From an uncultured Pseudomonadota bacterium (GTDB taxonomy: Bacteria > Pseudomonadota > Gammaproteobacteria > Burkholderiales > Burkholderiaceae_C): a DNA stretch of 64,000 bases. Shown piece after piece: positions 39,974 to 48,600 of the stretch. Both the position numbers and the translations under genes were made by a program. The stretch spans positions 248,001 through 312,000 of the forward strand of contig CAMFIB010000001.1 of the NCBI GenBank assembly GCA_945952465.1, read 5' to 3'. Within the stretch, counting starts at the first letter, position 1. The number at the start of each line of letters is the position of its first letter. The notes below the pieces were generated by a model that had not been told where the DNA came from, made no database searches, and was given only the letters and a program-made list of their open reading frames with translations.

Positions 39974-41206
39974 TTACCTGGATTGCTCTGATTTTTCTAG
40001 CAAACCTGCGGGCGCGAAATCGCCATGCCGGGCGCTGGAATTTTCGGTGCCGCCGAATGTGCGAAGAAATCGCCGGTCCACGGCATTTTTCCAGCGCGCC
40101 ACCCATTCCCCCTGGAACACCCAGGCGCCGCGCCACGCGATGGCGCGGCCATTGCTGCCGTCGAAAAAGCCGCTGGCCCGGCCGGGTGGCGTGTGGCCCC
40201 GCAGCGGCTTGCCTTGCGCGGCGGCCAGCAGGTTGGCGGCATAGACCGGCCCGGCAGCGATCGCCTGCACCGCGTTGCGCGGCACCCGCTGGTCCACGCG
40301 GCTGGCCACGTCGCCCGCCGCGAACACCGCCGGGTGAGACAGGCTTTGCTGCCAGCGGTTGACGGCCAGGAAACCGCCGCCGTCGAGCGCCAGGCCGGCG
40401 CGGCCCAGCCATGCCGGCGGCTGCGGCCCTGTGACGAAGAGGGCGGCATCGCAAGGCAGGCTGCGGCCATCGGCCAGGTGCAGGCTCTGGGCGTCCAGTG
40501 CGCTGCAGGCGCCGGGCACGGTCGTCACGCCGGCCTCGTTCAGCCAGCGCGCCACCCGGCGCTGCACGCGGCGGGGCAGATCGGCCGGGCCGCCGGCACG
40601 CGGTTCGATCAGCGCGATCTCTGCCAACGGAAGCCGCGCACGAAGGGCCAGCGCCAATTCGCAGCCACCGGCGCCGCCGCCGACCACCGCGATGCGCGTC
40701 GGCGCCGGTCGGCCCGTTCCCTCGCCCTCGATGTCGTTGGTGCGCGCGCGCAGCCGGTCCCACAGCGCCGGCAGGGCCTCCATGGGCCGCACGAACAGGC
40801 CGTGGTCGCGCGCGCCGGGAATGCGCTGCTCGAGCTGATGCCGGTCCATCACCGCGCCGGTATCGACGCCCAGCAGGTCGTAGTGCAGGTCGCGGCCGCC
40901 CTGGCGGGTCTGCACCAGCACGCGGCGCCGGGCGGTGTCGATCTCGAGCGCGCGGCCCTGGATGTAGTCGATGCGGCCGCTGTGGATCAGCCGGTCGAGC
41001 GAGACCGACACCTCGGCCAGCGTGTAGCGGCCGGCGACCAGGCCGGCGATGCGCCGCGCGTACACCAGCACCGGGTAGGGCGCCACCAGCGTGACCAGCA
41101 TGGCGTTGCGGCGGCGGGCGGGCAGTTTCGCCAGCCGGGCCAGCAGATGGATCTGCGCATGGCCGGCCCCCAGCAGCACGATGTGGGGCAGGTCCGGCGC
41201 CGTCAT
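39974..41206 (-). CDS. FAD-dependent pyridine nucleotide-disulfide oxidoreductase, SelD-linked type
   Basis: A 410-residue flavoprotein. The FAD motif at the N-terminus is VLLGAGHAQIHLLARLAK, in which the usual GxGxxG reads GAGHAQ; this GHA variant marks the family that in other bacteria is fused to or linked with selenide-water dikinase. The NAD(P)-binding motif is VVGGGAGGCELALALRARLP, and the second FAD site is AVFAAGDVASR. Membrane-anchored NDH-2 enzymes are relatives. No selD is in the window, so the role is open. ftsY lies 16 bp further along in the same leftward reading direction, upstream of it. Confidence 0.83.
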   Translation of the reverse strand: MTAPDLPHIVLLGAGHAQIHLLARLAKLPARRRNAMLVTLVAPYPVLVYARRIAGLVAGRYTLAEVSVSLDRLIHSGRIDYIQGRALEIDTARRRVLVQTRQGGRDLHYDLLGVDTGAVMDRHQLEQRIPGARDHGLFVRPMEALPALWDRLRARTNDIEGEGTGRPAPTRIAVVGGGAGGCELALALRARLPLAEIALIEPRAGGPADLPRRVQRRVARWLNEAGVTTVPGACSALDAQSLHLADGRSLPCDAALFVTGPQPPAWLGRAGLALDGGGFLAVNRWQQSLSHPAVFAAGDVASRVDQRVPRNAVQAIAAGPVYAANLLAAAQGKPLRGHTPPGRASGFFDGSNGRAIAWRGAWVFQGEWVARWKNAVDRRFLRTFGGTENSSARHGDFAPAGLLEKSEQSR

Positions 41207-41222
41207 GGAGCGGGGCGGCCGA

Positions 41223-42359
41223 TCAGCTCAGCAGGGCCTGCGCGAACTCGCGCGCGCGGAAGGTTTCGAGGTCTTCCAGCTTCTCGCCCACGCCGATGAA
41301 GTACACCGGCACCGGCCGCAGCTCCGGCTGCGCGCGGGCGCGTTCGGCGGCCCACAGCGCGATGGCGGCCAGCACGCCGCCTTTGGCGGTGCCGTCGAGC
41401 TTGGTGATGACCAGCCCCGTGAGCTGCAATGTGTCGTCGAACGCTTTCACTTGCGCCAGCGCGTTCTGGCCGGTGTTGCCGTCGATGACCAGCAGCACCT
41501 CGTGGGGCGCCGTGCCATCGGCCTTCTGGACGACGCGCTTGATCTTCTTCAGCTCGTCCATCAGGTGCAGTTGCGTGGGCAGCCGGCCGGCGGTGTCGAC
41601 CAGCACCACGTCGCGGCCGCGCGCGCGGCCGGCGCTCACCGCGTCGAAACTCACGGCGGCCGGGTCGCCGCCTTCCTGGCTGACGATCTCGACCAGGTTG
41701 CGGTCGGCCCAGACGCCGAGCTGCTCGCGCGCCGCCGCGCGGAAGGTGTCGGCTGCAGCCAGCAGCACGGTGGCGCCGGAACTGGCCAGGTGGCGGGTGA
41801 GCTTGCCGATGGAGGTGGTCTTGCCGGCGCCGTTCACGCCGGCCACCATGATGACGGTGGGTTTGTGCTGGCCGATCACCAGCGGCTGCTGCAGCGGCGC
41901 CAGCAGATCGGTCAGCGCGTCGGCCAGCAGGCCCTTCACGGCCGAGGGCTGGGTGGCCTTGGCCTCCTTCACGCGGCGCTTCAGGTCGGCCAGCAGGTGT
42001 TCGGTGGCCTTCACGCCGGCGTCGGCCATCAGCAGCGCGGCTTCCAGCTCTTCATAGAGCGCGTCGTCGATCTGGGTGCCGGTGAAGACGGTGGTGATGC
42101 TGCTGCCGGTGCGGCGCAGGCCGGCCTTGAGCCGGTCCATCCACGAGCCGCGCGGCACGGCAGCTTCCGCTGCGGTCAGCGGCGCGGCGGCGGCTTCCGC
42201 CACGGGGGCGGGGGCGGGTTCGGGCGCTGGGGCCGGGGGTACCTCGGGCAGAGGCGGGGCGGCCATCGGCGCAGCGGCGGCTGGCGGCGCGGCCGCTTCG
42301 CCTGCGGCCGGTTCCGCAGCCGGCGGCGGGGTCGGCTTTTTCTTGAAGAAACTGAACAT
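41223..42359 (-). CDS. ftsY: Signal recognition particle receptor FtsY
   Basis: A 378-residue SRP-family GTPase. A short basic amphipathic start (MFSFFKKKP), then a Pro/Ala-rich acidic A domain (about 9-66), the N domain, and the G domain with G1 GVNGAGKTT at 174-182, DTAGR at 255-259 and TKLDGTAKGG. It docks ribosome-SRP complexes at the membrane for SecYEG. The A domain is almost free of lysine and consists mainly of Ala, Pro and Glu, shorter than in E. coli. Divergent from the M16 peptidase gene, 29 bp away. Confidence 0.97.
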   Translation of the reverse strand: MFSFFKKKPTPPPAAEPAAGEAAAPPAAAAPMAAPPLPEVPPAPAPEPAPAPVAEAAAAPLTAAEAAVPRGSWMDRLKAGLRRTGSSITTVFTGTQIDDALYEELEAALLMADAGVKATEHLLADLKRRVKEAKATQPSAVKGLLADALTDLLAPLQQPLVIGQHKPTVIMVAGVNGAGKTTSIGKLTRHLASSGATVLLAAADTFRAAAREQLGVWADRNLVEIVSQEGGDPAAVSFDAVSAGRARGRDVVLVDTAGRLPTQLHLMDELKKIKRVVQKADGTAPHEVLLVIDGNTGQNALAQVKAFDDTLQLTGLVITKLDGTAKGGVLAAIALWAAERARAQPELRPVPVYFIGVGEKLEDLETFRAREFAQALLS

Positions 42360-42388
42360 CGGGAAGCTTTTTAGAATCAGACGATTCT

Positions 42389-43891
42389 ATGAAACCCATC
42401 CTGACCGCCGCATGGCTCGGCTGGGCGCTGCAAGCGGCGGCCCAGGTTTCCGGCCCGGCGACCCCGCCCGCGCCCCCGTCTGCCGTTTCCACCCCCGCCA
42501 CGCCGGCCGCCTGTGCACCCGGTGCCAGCAGCGCCGAAAGCAAGGCCTGCACCGCCGTGCGCCGCTACACGCTGGCCAATGGCATGGCCGTCATCGTCAA
42601 GCCCGACCACCGTGCGCCCACAGCCATCCACATGGTGCTGGTGCGGGTGGGGTCGATGGACGAGGTCGACGGCACGTCGGGCGTGGCCCATGCCGTGGAA
42701 CACATGATGTTCAAGGGCACCTCGACATTGAAGCCGGGCGATTTCTCGCGCAAGGTGGCCGCGCTGGGCGGCCGCGAGAACGCCTTCACCACGCGCGACT
42801 ACACCGGCTACTACCAGCAGATCCCGGTGGAGAAGCTGGCGGACGTGATGGCGCTGGAGTCCGACCGTTTTGCCGGCAACCGCTGGGACGACGACGAGTT
42901 CAAGCGCGAGATCGAGGTCATCAAGGAAGAGCGCCGCATGCGCACCGACGACTCCCCGCGCGCGCAGCTCGGCGAGGCGCAGATGGCCGCCGTCTACAAC
43001 GCCTCGCCCTACCGCCGGCCGGTGATCGGCTGGATGAACGACCTCGACGCGATGACGCCCGACGACGTGCGCGGCTTCTACCGCCGCTGGTACACGCCGG
43101 CCAACGCCGCGCTGGTGGTGGTGGGCGACGTCGATCCCGATCAGGTGCTGGCGCTGGCCCAGCGCCACTACGGCGGCATTCCGGCCGCGCCGGTGCCCGT
43201 GAGCAAGCCGCGCGTGGAACCGCAGCAGACCGGCATCCGCCAGCTCTCGGTGAAGGCGCCGGCCGAGCAGGCCTATGTGCAGCTCGCGTTCAAGGTGCCG
43301 CGGCTCGACCCGCGCGATCTGGAGACACCGCTCGATCAGCCGCTGAAGCCGGCCGCCACAGACGCGCTGTCGCTCACCGTGCTGTCGGCCGTGTTGGACG
43401 GCTACAGCGGCGCCCGGCTGTTCCGCGCGCTCACGCAAGGCAGCAACCGGCTGGCCGACAGCGCCGACGCGTCGAACGGCCTCATCGGCCGCGGCCCGCA
43501 GCTCTTCATGCTGAGCGGCGTGCCCGCGCCCGGCAAGAGCACCGCCGCCCTGCGCGACGCGCTGCGCGAGCAGGTGGCCAAGATCGCGAAAGACGGCGTG
43601 AGCGAGGCCGAGCTGAACCGCGTGAAAACGCAGTGGATCGCCGGTGAGGTCTACCAGCTCGACTCGGTGATGAACCAGGCCCGCGAACTCGGCAACTACT
43701 GGATCTGGGAGCAGCCGCTGGACTCCGGCGAGCGCCTCATCGAGCGCCTCAAACGCATTACGCCGGCGCAGGTGCAGGACGTGGCCGCCCGCTACTTCGG
43801 CGACGACCAGCTCACCGTGGCCGATCTCATTCCGCAACCGATCGACAAGAACAAGAAACCGCGCACGCCGCCGCCCGGGTCGCGGCACTGA
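42389..43891 (+). CDS. M16-family zinc metallopeptidase (catalytic subunit)
   Basis: A 500-residue periplasmic peptidase. A signal peptide spans about 1-19 (AAAQ), and a Pro/Ala linker precedes the first domain. The inverted zinc motif H101-A-V-E104-H105 and the distal Glu in EIEVIKEERRM (E180 or E181) give a full active site. The later inactive domain includes YRRWYTPANAALVVVGDVDP. Such proteins pair with a catalytically dead partner, here the next gene, 5 bp downstream. The substrate is unknown; relatives degrade small periplasmic peptides or process secreted proteins. Confidence 0.93.
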   Translation: MKPILTAAWLGWALQAAAQVSGPATPPAPPSAVSTPATPAACAPGASSAESKACTAVRRYTLANGMAVIVKPDHRAPTAIHMVLVRVGSMDEVDGTSGVAHAVEHMMFKGTSTLKPGDFSRKVAALGGRENAFTTRDYTGYYQQIPVEKLADVMALESDRFAGNRWDDDEFKREIEVIKEERRMRTDDSPRAQLGEAQMAAVYNASPYRRPVIGWMNDLDAMTPDDVRGFYRRWYTPANAALVVVGDVDPDQVLALAQRHYGGIPAAPVPVSKPRVEPQQTGIRQLSVKAPAEQAYVQLAFKVPRLDPRDLETPLDQPLKPAATDALSLTVLSAVLDGYSGARLFRALTQGSNRLADSADASNGLIGRGPQLFMLSGVPAPGKSTAALRDALREQVAKIAKDGVSEAELNRVKTQWIAGEVYQLDSVMNQARELGNYWIWEQPLDSGERLIERLKRITPAQVQDVAARYFGDDQLTVADLIPQPIDKNKKPRTPPPGSRH

Positions 43892-43960
43892 TTGCTATGA
43901 AAAACAGAGCTATAACTCTCGTATTGGCGCTGACTTGCGGCCTTTTTCTGCCTGAATTGG
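43892..43960 (+). repeat. Dispersed ~60-bp repeat, copy 6 (start of second M16 gene)
   Basis: Plus orientation: ttgctat at 43892-43898, ten bases, agagc at 43906-43910, 13 bases, then ttggcgctgacttgcggcc at 43924-43942, ending in ctgcctgaatt. The start codon of the second M16 gene (43897) lies inside it, and the repeat encodes about the first 22 residues, which form the signal peptide. Confidence 0.78.
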
Positions 43961-45243
43961 GCCGTGCCGCGCTGGTGGTGCAGCAATGGCGGCTGCCCAG
44001 CGGCGCCAAGGTGCTGCTGGCCGAATCGCACGCGATTCCCATGGTGGACGTGCAGATCGATTTCGACGGCGGCGCGCGGCGCGACCCGGCCGCGCAGGCC
44101 GGCCTGGCGTCGGTCACCGCGGCCATGGGCTCCAAGGGCCTGAAGGCGGGCGGCAAAACCGAACCGGCGCTCGACGAGAACGGCCTGGCCGAAGCCTGGG
44201 CCGACCTCGGTGCGTCGTTCGGCGCCGGCGCGTCGGGCGACCGCTTCAGCTACGCGCTGCGCTCGCTGAGCGACCCGGCGGTGCTGGGCAAGGCCGCCGC
44301 GCTGGCCGCCCGGCAGATGGCATTTCCGGCGTTCCCGAACGACGTCTGGGCGCGCGAGCGCGACCGCTCCATCGCCGCCATCCGCGAGGGCGACACCCGG
44401 CCCGCCACGGTGGCCGCCCGCGCCTTCGGCACGGCGGTCTACGGCAGCCACCCCTATGGCTACCAGGTGACGGCCGAGACGCTGAACGCCATCTCCGTGA
44501 GCGACCTGCAGAAGCACCACGACCGCTTCATCGCCCCATGCCGCGCGCAGGTCAGCGTGGTGGGCGACGTGACGCGCGCGCAGGCCGAGGCCTTGGTCAC
44601 CACGCTGCTGTCGCGCCTGCCGCCCCAGGCCAACTGCGCGCCGTTCCCGCCTGTGCCCGAGATTGCGCCGCTGGCCGCGCCCGTGGCGCGCGACATTCCG
44701 TTCACCGCCGCGCAGGCCCAGGTGCTGATCGGCCAGCCGGGCTTTCGCCGCGACGACCCCGACTTCTTTCCGCTGCTGGTCGGCAACTACATCCTCGGCG
44801 GTGGTGGCTTCGTCTCGCGGCTGGCCAGCGAGGTGCGCGAGAAGCGCGGCCTGACCTACAGCGTCTACAGCTACTTCGCCGCCGGGCTGCATGCCGGCGC
44901 CTTCACGCTGGGCCTGCAGACCCGGCCCGACCAGGCGGCCGAGGCGGTGAAGGTGTCGCGCGAGGTGGTGGCCAAGTTCGTCGCCGCCGGCCCCACCGAG
45001 GCCGAGCTGAAGGCCGCCAAGGACAACCTGATCGGCGGCTTCGCGCTGCGCATCGACAGCAACCGCAAGCTGCTCGACAACCTCGCCAACATCGGCCTCA
45101 ACGGTTTGCCGCTGAACTACCTCGACACCTGGACGCAGCAGGTCGACAAGGTCACCGTGGCCGACATCACCGCCGCCTTCCAGCGCAAGCTGCAGCCGCA
45201 GAACATGGTGACGGTGGTGGTCGGCGCCGCGCCGGCCCGCTGA
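43897..45243 (+). CDS. M16-family peptidase-like protein (non-catalytic partner)
   Basis: A 448-residue exported protein with two M16 domains. The zinc motif is lost: the equivalent of HxxEH reads within AAQAGLASVTAAMG. The C-terminal domain keeps the substrate-binding RGLTYSVYSYF. It probably forms the lid half of a heterodimer with the preceding active peptidase, as in other M16B pairs. The signal peptide (about 1-24, AITLVLALTCGLFLPELGRA) is encoded by a dispersed repeat. No Shine-Dalgarno sequence precedes the ATG, so translation may depend on coupling to the gene 5 bp upstream. Confidence 0.92.
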   Translation: MKNRAITLVLALTCGLFLPELGRAALVVQQWRLPSGAKVLLAESHAIPMVDVQIDFDGGARRDPAAQAGLASVTAAMGSKGLKAGGKTEPALDENGLAEAWADLGASFGAGASGDRFSYALRSLSDPAVLGKAAALAARQMAFPAFPNDVWARERDRSIAAIREGDTRPATVAARAFGTAVYGSHPYGYQVTAETLNAISVSDLQKHHDRFIAPCRAQVSVVGDVTRAQAEALVTTLLSRLPPQANCAPFPPVPEIAPLAAPVARDIPFTAAQAQVLIGQPGFRRDDPDFFPLLVGNYILGGGGFVSRLASEVREKRGLTYSVYSYFAAGLHAGAFTLGLQTRPDQAAEAVKVSREVVAKFVAAGPTEAELKAAKDNLIGGFALRIDSNRKLLDNLANIGLNGLPLNYLDTWTQQVDKVTVADITAAFQRKLQPQNMVTVVVGAAPAR

Positions 45244-45245
45244 CG

Positions 45246-45863
45246 ATGGCACGCCCGTCTGAAAAGGCCGCCGCCAACCCGGCACGCAAGGCACCCGACC
45301 GGCGGCCCGGCGAGATCCGCATCGTCGGCGGCGCCTGGAAGCGCAGCAAGATCGCCGTGCCCGACGCGCCCGGCCTGCGCCCCACGCCCGACCGGGTGCG
45401 CGAGACGCTGTTCAACTGGCTGGGCCAGGACCTCACCGGCTGGCGCTGCGCCGACGTGTTCGCCGGCAGCGGCGCGCTGGGCTTCGAGTGTGCGTCGCGC
45501 GGCGCGGCTGCGGTCTGGCTGGCGGAGCCGTCGGCCGCGCTGCTGGCGGCGCTGGAGGCGGTGAAAGGCCGGCTGGGCGCCGGCAACGTCACGCTGCGGC
45601 GCGGCGACGGCATCGGCTGGCTGAAGCGCGAGGCGCCGGCCACGCTCGACCTGGTGCTGCTCGACCCGCCGTTCGACTCGGATCTGTACGCCCCCGCATT
45701 GGTCGCCGCCGCGCCAGCGATCGGGCCGCAGGGCTATGTCTACCTCGAGGCGCCGCGGGCCTGGACCGACAGCGAACTGGCCGCTTTCGGCCTGGCCCTC
45801 CACCGCACCGGCAGAGCGGGTACCGTCCACTTCCATTTGCTCAAAAAAGCGGCAGCGGCATAA
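45246..45863 (+). CDS. rsmD: 16S rRNA (guanine(966)-N2)-methyltransferase RsmD
   Basis: A 205-residue SAM-dependent methyltransferase. The N-terminal part RIVGGAWKRSKIAVPDAPGL and RPTPDRVRETLFNWL is family-specific; motif I is DVFAGSGALGFECASRGA and the catalytic motif is LLDPPFDSD. It modifies G966 in the small-subunit rRNA. The start is 2 bp after the peptidase stop, and the start ATG 45246 adds a basic 20-residue end before the conserved region. coaD follows 7 bp later, a conserved pair in proteobacteria. Confidence 0.95.
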   Translation: MARPSEKAAANPARKAPDRRPGEIRIVGGAWKRSKIAVPDAPGLRPTPDRVRETLFNWLGQDLTGWRCADVFAGSGALGFECASRGAAAVWLAEPSAALLAALEAVKGRLGAGNVTLRRGDGIGWLKREAPATLDLVLLDPPFDSDLYAPALVAAAPAIGPQGYVYLEAPRAWTDSELAAFGLALHRTGRAGTVHFHLLKKAAAA

Positions 45864-45870
45864 TCGGCGC

Positions 45871-46356
45871 ATGGCTCGCACCGCTGTCTATTCCGGTACC
45901 TTCGACCCCATCACGCTCGGCCACGAAGACGTGGTGAAACGCGCCGCCTCGCTGTTTGACACGCTGATCGTCGCCGTCGCGGTGGCGCACCACAAGAAGA
46001 CCCGCTTTTCGCTCGAGCAACGCATCGCCATCGCCGAGCAGGCGCTGGCCGATCTGCCCAACGTGAAGGTGTTGCGCTTCGACGGCCTGGTGATGGATTT
46101 CTGCGCCGAGCACGGCGCGCACGCGGTGGTTCGCGGCATCCGCAACATGACCGATTTCGACTACGAGGTGCAGATGGCGGCCATGAACCGCAAGCTGCTG
46201 CCATCGGTCGAGACGGTGTTCCTGGTGCCGCGCGCCGAACTGCAGTGCATCAGCAGCACGCTGGTGCGCGAGATCAGCCAACTGGGCGGCGACGTGAGCC
46301 AGATGGTCAGCCCCGAGGTCGCGCGGGCGCTGCGGCCCCAGGTGCTGACGGTCTGA
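45871..46356 (+). CDS. coaD: Phosphopantetheine adenylyltransferase CoaD
   Basis: A 161-residue nucleotidyltransferase for the fourth step of coenzyme A synthesis. The class motif is SGTFDPITLGHEDVVKRA (TxGH), the substrate site includes VVRGIRNMTDFDYEVQMA and the C-terminal motif is CISSTLVREISQLGGDVS. The length is normal. It sits between rsmD and a ferredoxin gene, the standard neighbourhood. Confidence 0.97.
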   Translation: MARTAVYSGTFDPITLGHEDVVKRAASLFDTLIVAVAVAHHKKTRFSLEQRIAIAEQALADLPNVKVLRFDGLVMDFCAEHGAHAVVRGIRNMTDFDYEVQMAAMNRKLLPSVETVFLVPRAELQCISSTLVREISQLGGDVSQMVSPEVARALRPQVLTV

Positions 46357-46665
<309 letters not shown>

Positions 46666-46674
46666 GCGGCGCGC

Positions 46675-47097
46675 TCAGCGCCGGGCGCGTGAGGCCGGCT
46701 GCTTGGGCGGCGCCGGCGTCTGGGCGGTGAAGTGTTCCGGCTCTTTTTTCTTCGGCTTGCGGCGCAGCACCTTGGGCGGGCCGGCGTCGTCCGGGCGCAG
46801 CATGCGCGGCCCGCTGGCGGCCCGGGCGGGCTTGTTCGCGGCGCGGGCGGCGGCCTCGTCGCGCAGCCTCGACTTTTCCATGGCATCGGCCGTGCGTGCC
46901 GTCTGGCGGGTGGCCGCGTCGGCCGCGGCCTTTTCGGCCGGCGTGCGCGGGTCGGCCACGTCGAGGGCCTGTCCGTTGGCGCATGGTGTCTGGCTGTAGC
47001 TGTTGCCGCAACGGTAGACATTTTGGGCTGAAGTCAGCGCCGGCATTGACAACACAGCTACTGAAAAAATAGCAACCGTCAGCAGGGAAGTGGTCAT
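46675..47097 (-). CDS. Small exported Lys/Arg/Ala-rich protein, DUF4124-like start
   Basis: A 140-residue protein with signal peptide (about 1-24, cleavage near LTSA-Q). The mature start [20 protein letters not shown] resembles DUF4124, a short domain with a cysteine pair found in many exported betaproteobacterial proteins. The rest is low-complexity, charged and helical, ending in [15 protein letters not shown] and a Pro/Ala tail. Most of the signal peptide ([18 protein letters not shown]) is encoded by a dispersed repeat copy. The start overlaps the pth stop by 4 bases. Function unknown. Confidence 0.72.
   Translation of the reverse strand: MTTSLLTVAIFSVAVLSMPALTSAQNVYRCGNSYSQTPCANGQALDVADPRTPAEKAAADAATRQTARTADAMEKSRLRDEAAARAANKPARAASGPRMLRPDDAGPPKVLRRKPKKKEPEHFTAQTPAPPKQPASRARR
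47022..47075 (-). repeat. Dispersed ~60-bp repeat, copy 7 (signal peptide of small secreted protein)
   Basis: Minus orientation: ttgctat, ten bases, gtagc, 13 bases, then ccggcgctgact and tcagcccaaaat. The two inner spacings are the same as in copy 6 at 43892. The gct and gcg-ctg-act triplets are read in the same frame as in copy 6, so both repeats give a hydrophobic signal sequence. Confidence 0.7.
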
Positions 47098-47747
47098 GTC
47101 GGGCTTTCGGTGCGGGGCGCGGCCGGGGCTGGCGTGGGCGCGGCGGCGGCGGGGCGGGGCGGTTTGGGTCGTGGCGGCTTGCTGGTGTGGATCTGCATCG
47201 TCGCCTTGGTCATGTCGCCGGCCACCAGGGCCGGCCAGGCGACGACCGATCGGGTGATGGCGTCGTCGATGGCCTTGCGCTGCTCGGCCAGCGGCTTCTT
47301 CAGCACCCAGTTGACCACCTCCGCGCGGTCGCCCGGGTGGCCGATGCCCAGCCGCAGCCGCCAGTAGTCGCCGGTGCCGAGCTGGGCGTGGATGTCGCGC
47401 AGGCCGTTGTGCCCGGCATGGCCGCCGCCGAATTTCAGCTTGGCGTCACCCGGCACGATGTCGAGCTCGTCGTGGGCCACCAGGATGTCTTGCGGGGCGA
47501 TCTTGAAGAAGCGCGCCAGCGCGCCCACCGAACGGCCCGAGAGGTTCATGAAGGTCTGGGGCGCGAGCAGCCAGACCGGCTGGCCCTGCACCGTGGCCCG
47601 CGCCGCCAGGCCGTGGTAGGCCTTTTCCGGCTGCAGCGTGACCTTCAGGTCGCGGGCCAGCGCGTCCAGCCACCAGAAGCCGGCGTTGTGCCGGGTGGCC
47701 TCGTATTCGGGCCCCGGGTTGCCGAGGCCAACGAAGAGTTTCACCAT
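47094..47747 (-). CDS. pth: Peptidyl-tRNA hydrolase
   Basis: A 217-residue Pth. All the classical residues are visible: N10 and H20 in [18 protein letters not shown]68 in QTFMNLSG, D93 in VAHDELDI and N114 in GHNGLRDI. It frees tRNA from peptidyl-tRNA dropped by stalled ribosomes. The C-terminus has an extra ~25-residue Pro/Ala/Lys-rich tail after the folded domain. It follows rplY, separated by the rplY terminator, so it may have its own promoter. Confidence 0.97.
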   Translation of the reverse strand: MVKLFVGLGNPGPEYEATRHNAGFWWLDALARDLKVTLQPEKAYHGLAARATVQGQPVWLLAPQTFMNLSGRSVGALARFFKIAPQDILVAHDELDIVPGDAKLKFGGGHAGHNGLRDIHAQLGTGDYWRLRLGIGHPGDRAEVVNWVLKKPLAEQRKAIDDAITRSVVAWPALVAGDMTKATMQIHTSKPPRPKPPRPAAAAPTPAPAAPRTESPT

Positions 47748-47788
47748 CGCGTGATTATCGGGTGGGTATGCCGGTGGGCGGGAGCACC

Positions 47789-47820
47789 AAAAAGAAACGG
47801 CCCGCGCAGGGCGGGCCGTT
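47789..47820 (-). terminator. Intrinsic terminator of rplY
   Basis: In the leftward direction, a 10-bp perfect stem AACGGCCCGC/GCGGGCCGTT with a 5-base loop is followed by TTTCTTTTT. It lies 42 bp past the rplY stop and before pth. Confidence 0.9.
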
Positions 47821-47861
47821 CGGCGTTCAGGCTGGGGCGCCGCCAGGCGGCGCCGCGGCGA

Positions 47862-48521
47862 TCACTTCTTGGCGGGGGCCTTGGCAGGAGCCTTGCCACC
47901 CTTGCCGGCGGCCTTGGGATCGGCAGCGCCGGCGCCTTCGGCCGGGGCTTCGACAGCCTCGACCACCGGTGCCACCACGGACACCAGCACCGGGTTGACG
48001 TTGCCCTTGACGACGGCCTTCACACCGCGCGGCAGCTTGACGTCGCGCACGTGCAGGGACTGGCCCTTCTTCAGCTCGCTCAGGTCGACGGCGATGAAGT
48101 CGGGCAGGTCACGCGGCAGGCACTTGACGTCGAGTTCGGTCAGCACGTGGTTGATCAGGCAGGCGTCGTTCTTGACGGCCGGCGAGTTTTCTTCGCCGCT
48201 GAAGTGCAGGGCGACCTTGGTGTGCAGCGCGGTATTCGCGTCCACACGCTGGAAGTCGACGTGCTGGATCTGCTGCTTGTACGGGTGCATGGTCAGGTTG
48301 CGCAGCAGCACCTTGGTGGTGGCGCCGCCCAGTTCCATTTCCAGCACGCTGCCGTGGAACGATTCCTTCTTGGCGGCATGCCACAGCGCGTTGTGATCGA
48401 GTTCGATCATCTGCGGCTCGGTGGAACCACCGTACACGATGCCGGGCGTCTTGCCGGTGTTGCGGAGACGGCGGCTCGCACCCGTGCCCTGCTTGCTGCG
48501 CTCGAAAGCGACGAATTTCAT
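47862..48521 (-). CDS. rplY: 50S ribosomal protein bL25, CTC form
   Basis: A 219-residue long form (general stress protein CTC type). The N-terminal L25 domain begins [20 protein letters not shown] with [10 protein letters not shown], and binds 5S rRNA. The second beta domain includes [20 protein letters not shown]. The tail (about 180-219) is low-complexity Ala/Lys/Gly ([14 protein letters not shown]). It follows prs in the leftward direction with 79 bp between, a conserved order (prs-rplY-pth). Confidence 0.96.
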   Translation of the reverse strand: MKFVAFERSKQGTGASRRLRNTGKTPGIVYGGSTEPQMIELDHNALWHAAKKESFHGSVLEMELGGATTKVLLRNLTMHPYKQQIQHVDFQRVDANTALHTKVALHFSGEENSPAVKNDACLINHVLTELDVKCLPRDLPDFIAVDLSELKKGQSLHVRDVKLPRGVKAVVKGNVNPVLVSVVAPVVEAVEAPAEGAGAADPKAAGKGGKAPAKAPAKK

Positions 48522-48572
48522 ATCAACTCCCTGAGAAGCCCACCGCGACCAGTGTGGCTCCGGTTTTCACAT

Positions 48573-48598
48573 GGGCTTCCGGAGAAGCCCGCCTTTTT
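48573..48598 (+). terminator. Rightward terminator-like hairpin between prs and rplY
   Basis: Stem GGGCTTC/GAAGCCC with loop CGGA, then GCC and five Ts on the plus strand. All genes here run left, so this would stop only antisense transcription entering prs from the rplY side. In the leftward RNA it is still a stable hairpin ahead of the rplY ribosome site. Confidence 0.4.
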
Positions 48599-48600
48599 GT

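Noticed and set aside
39985-40040. Possible ninth copy of the dispersed repeat at the end of the FAD oxidoreductase gene (tctgatttttctagc)
   Set aside because: The left part is similar, but after 13 bases the sequence does not match ttggcgctgact, so the match is probably chance.
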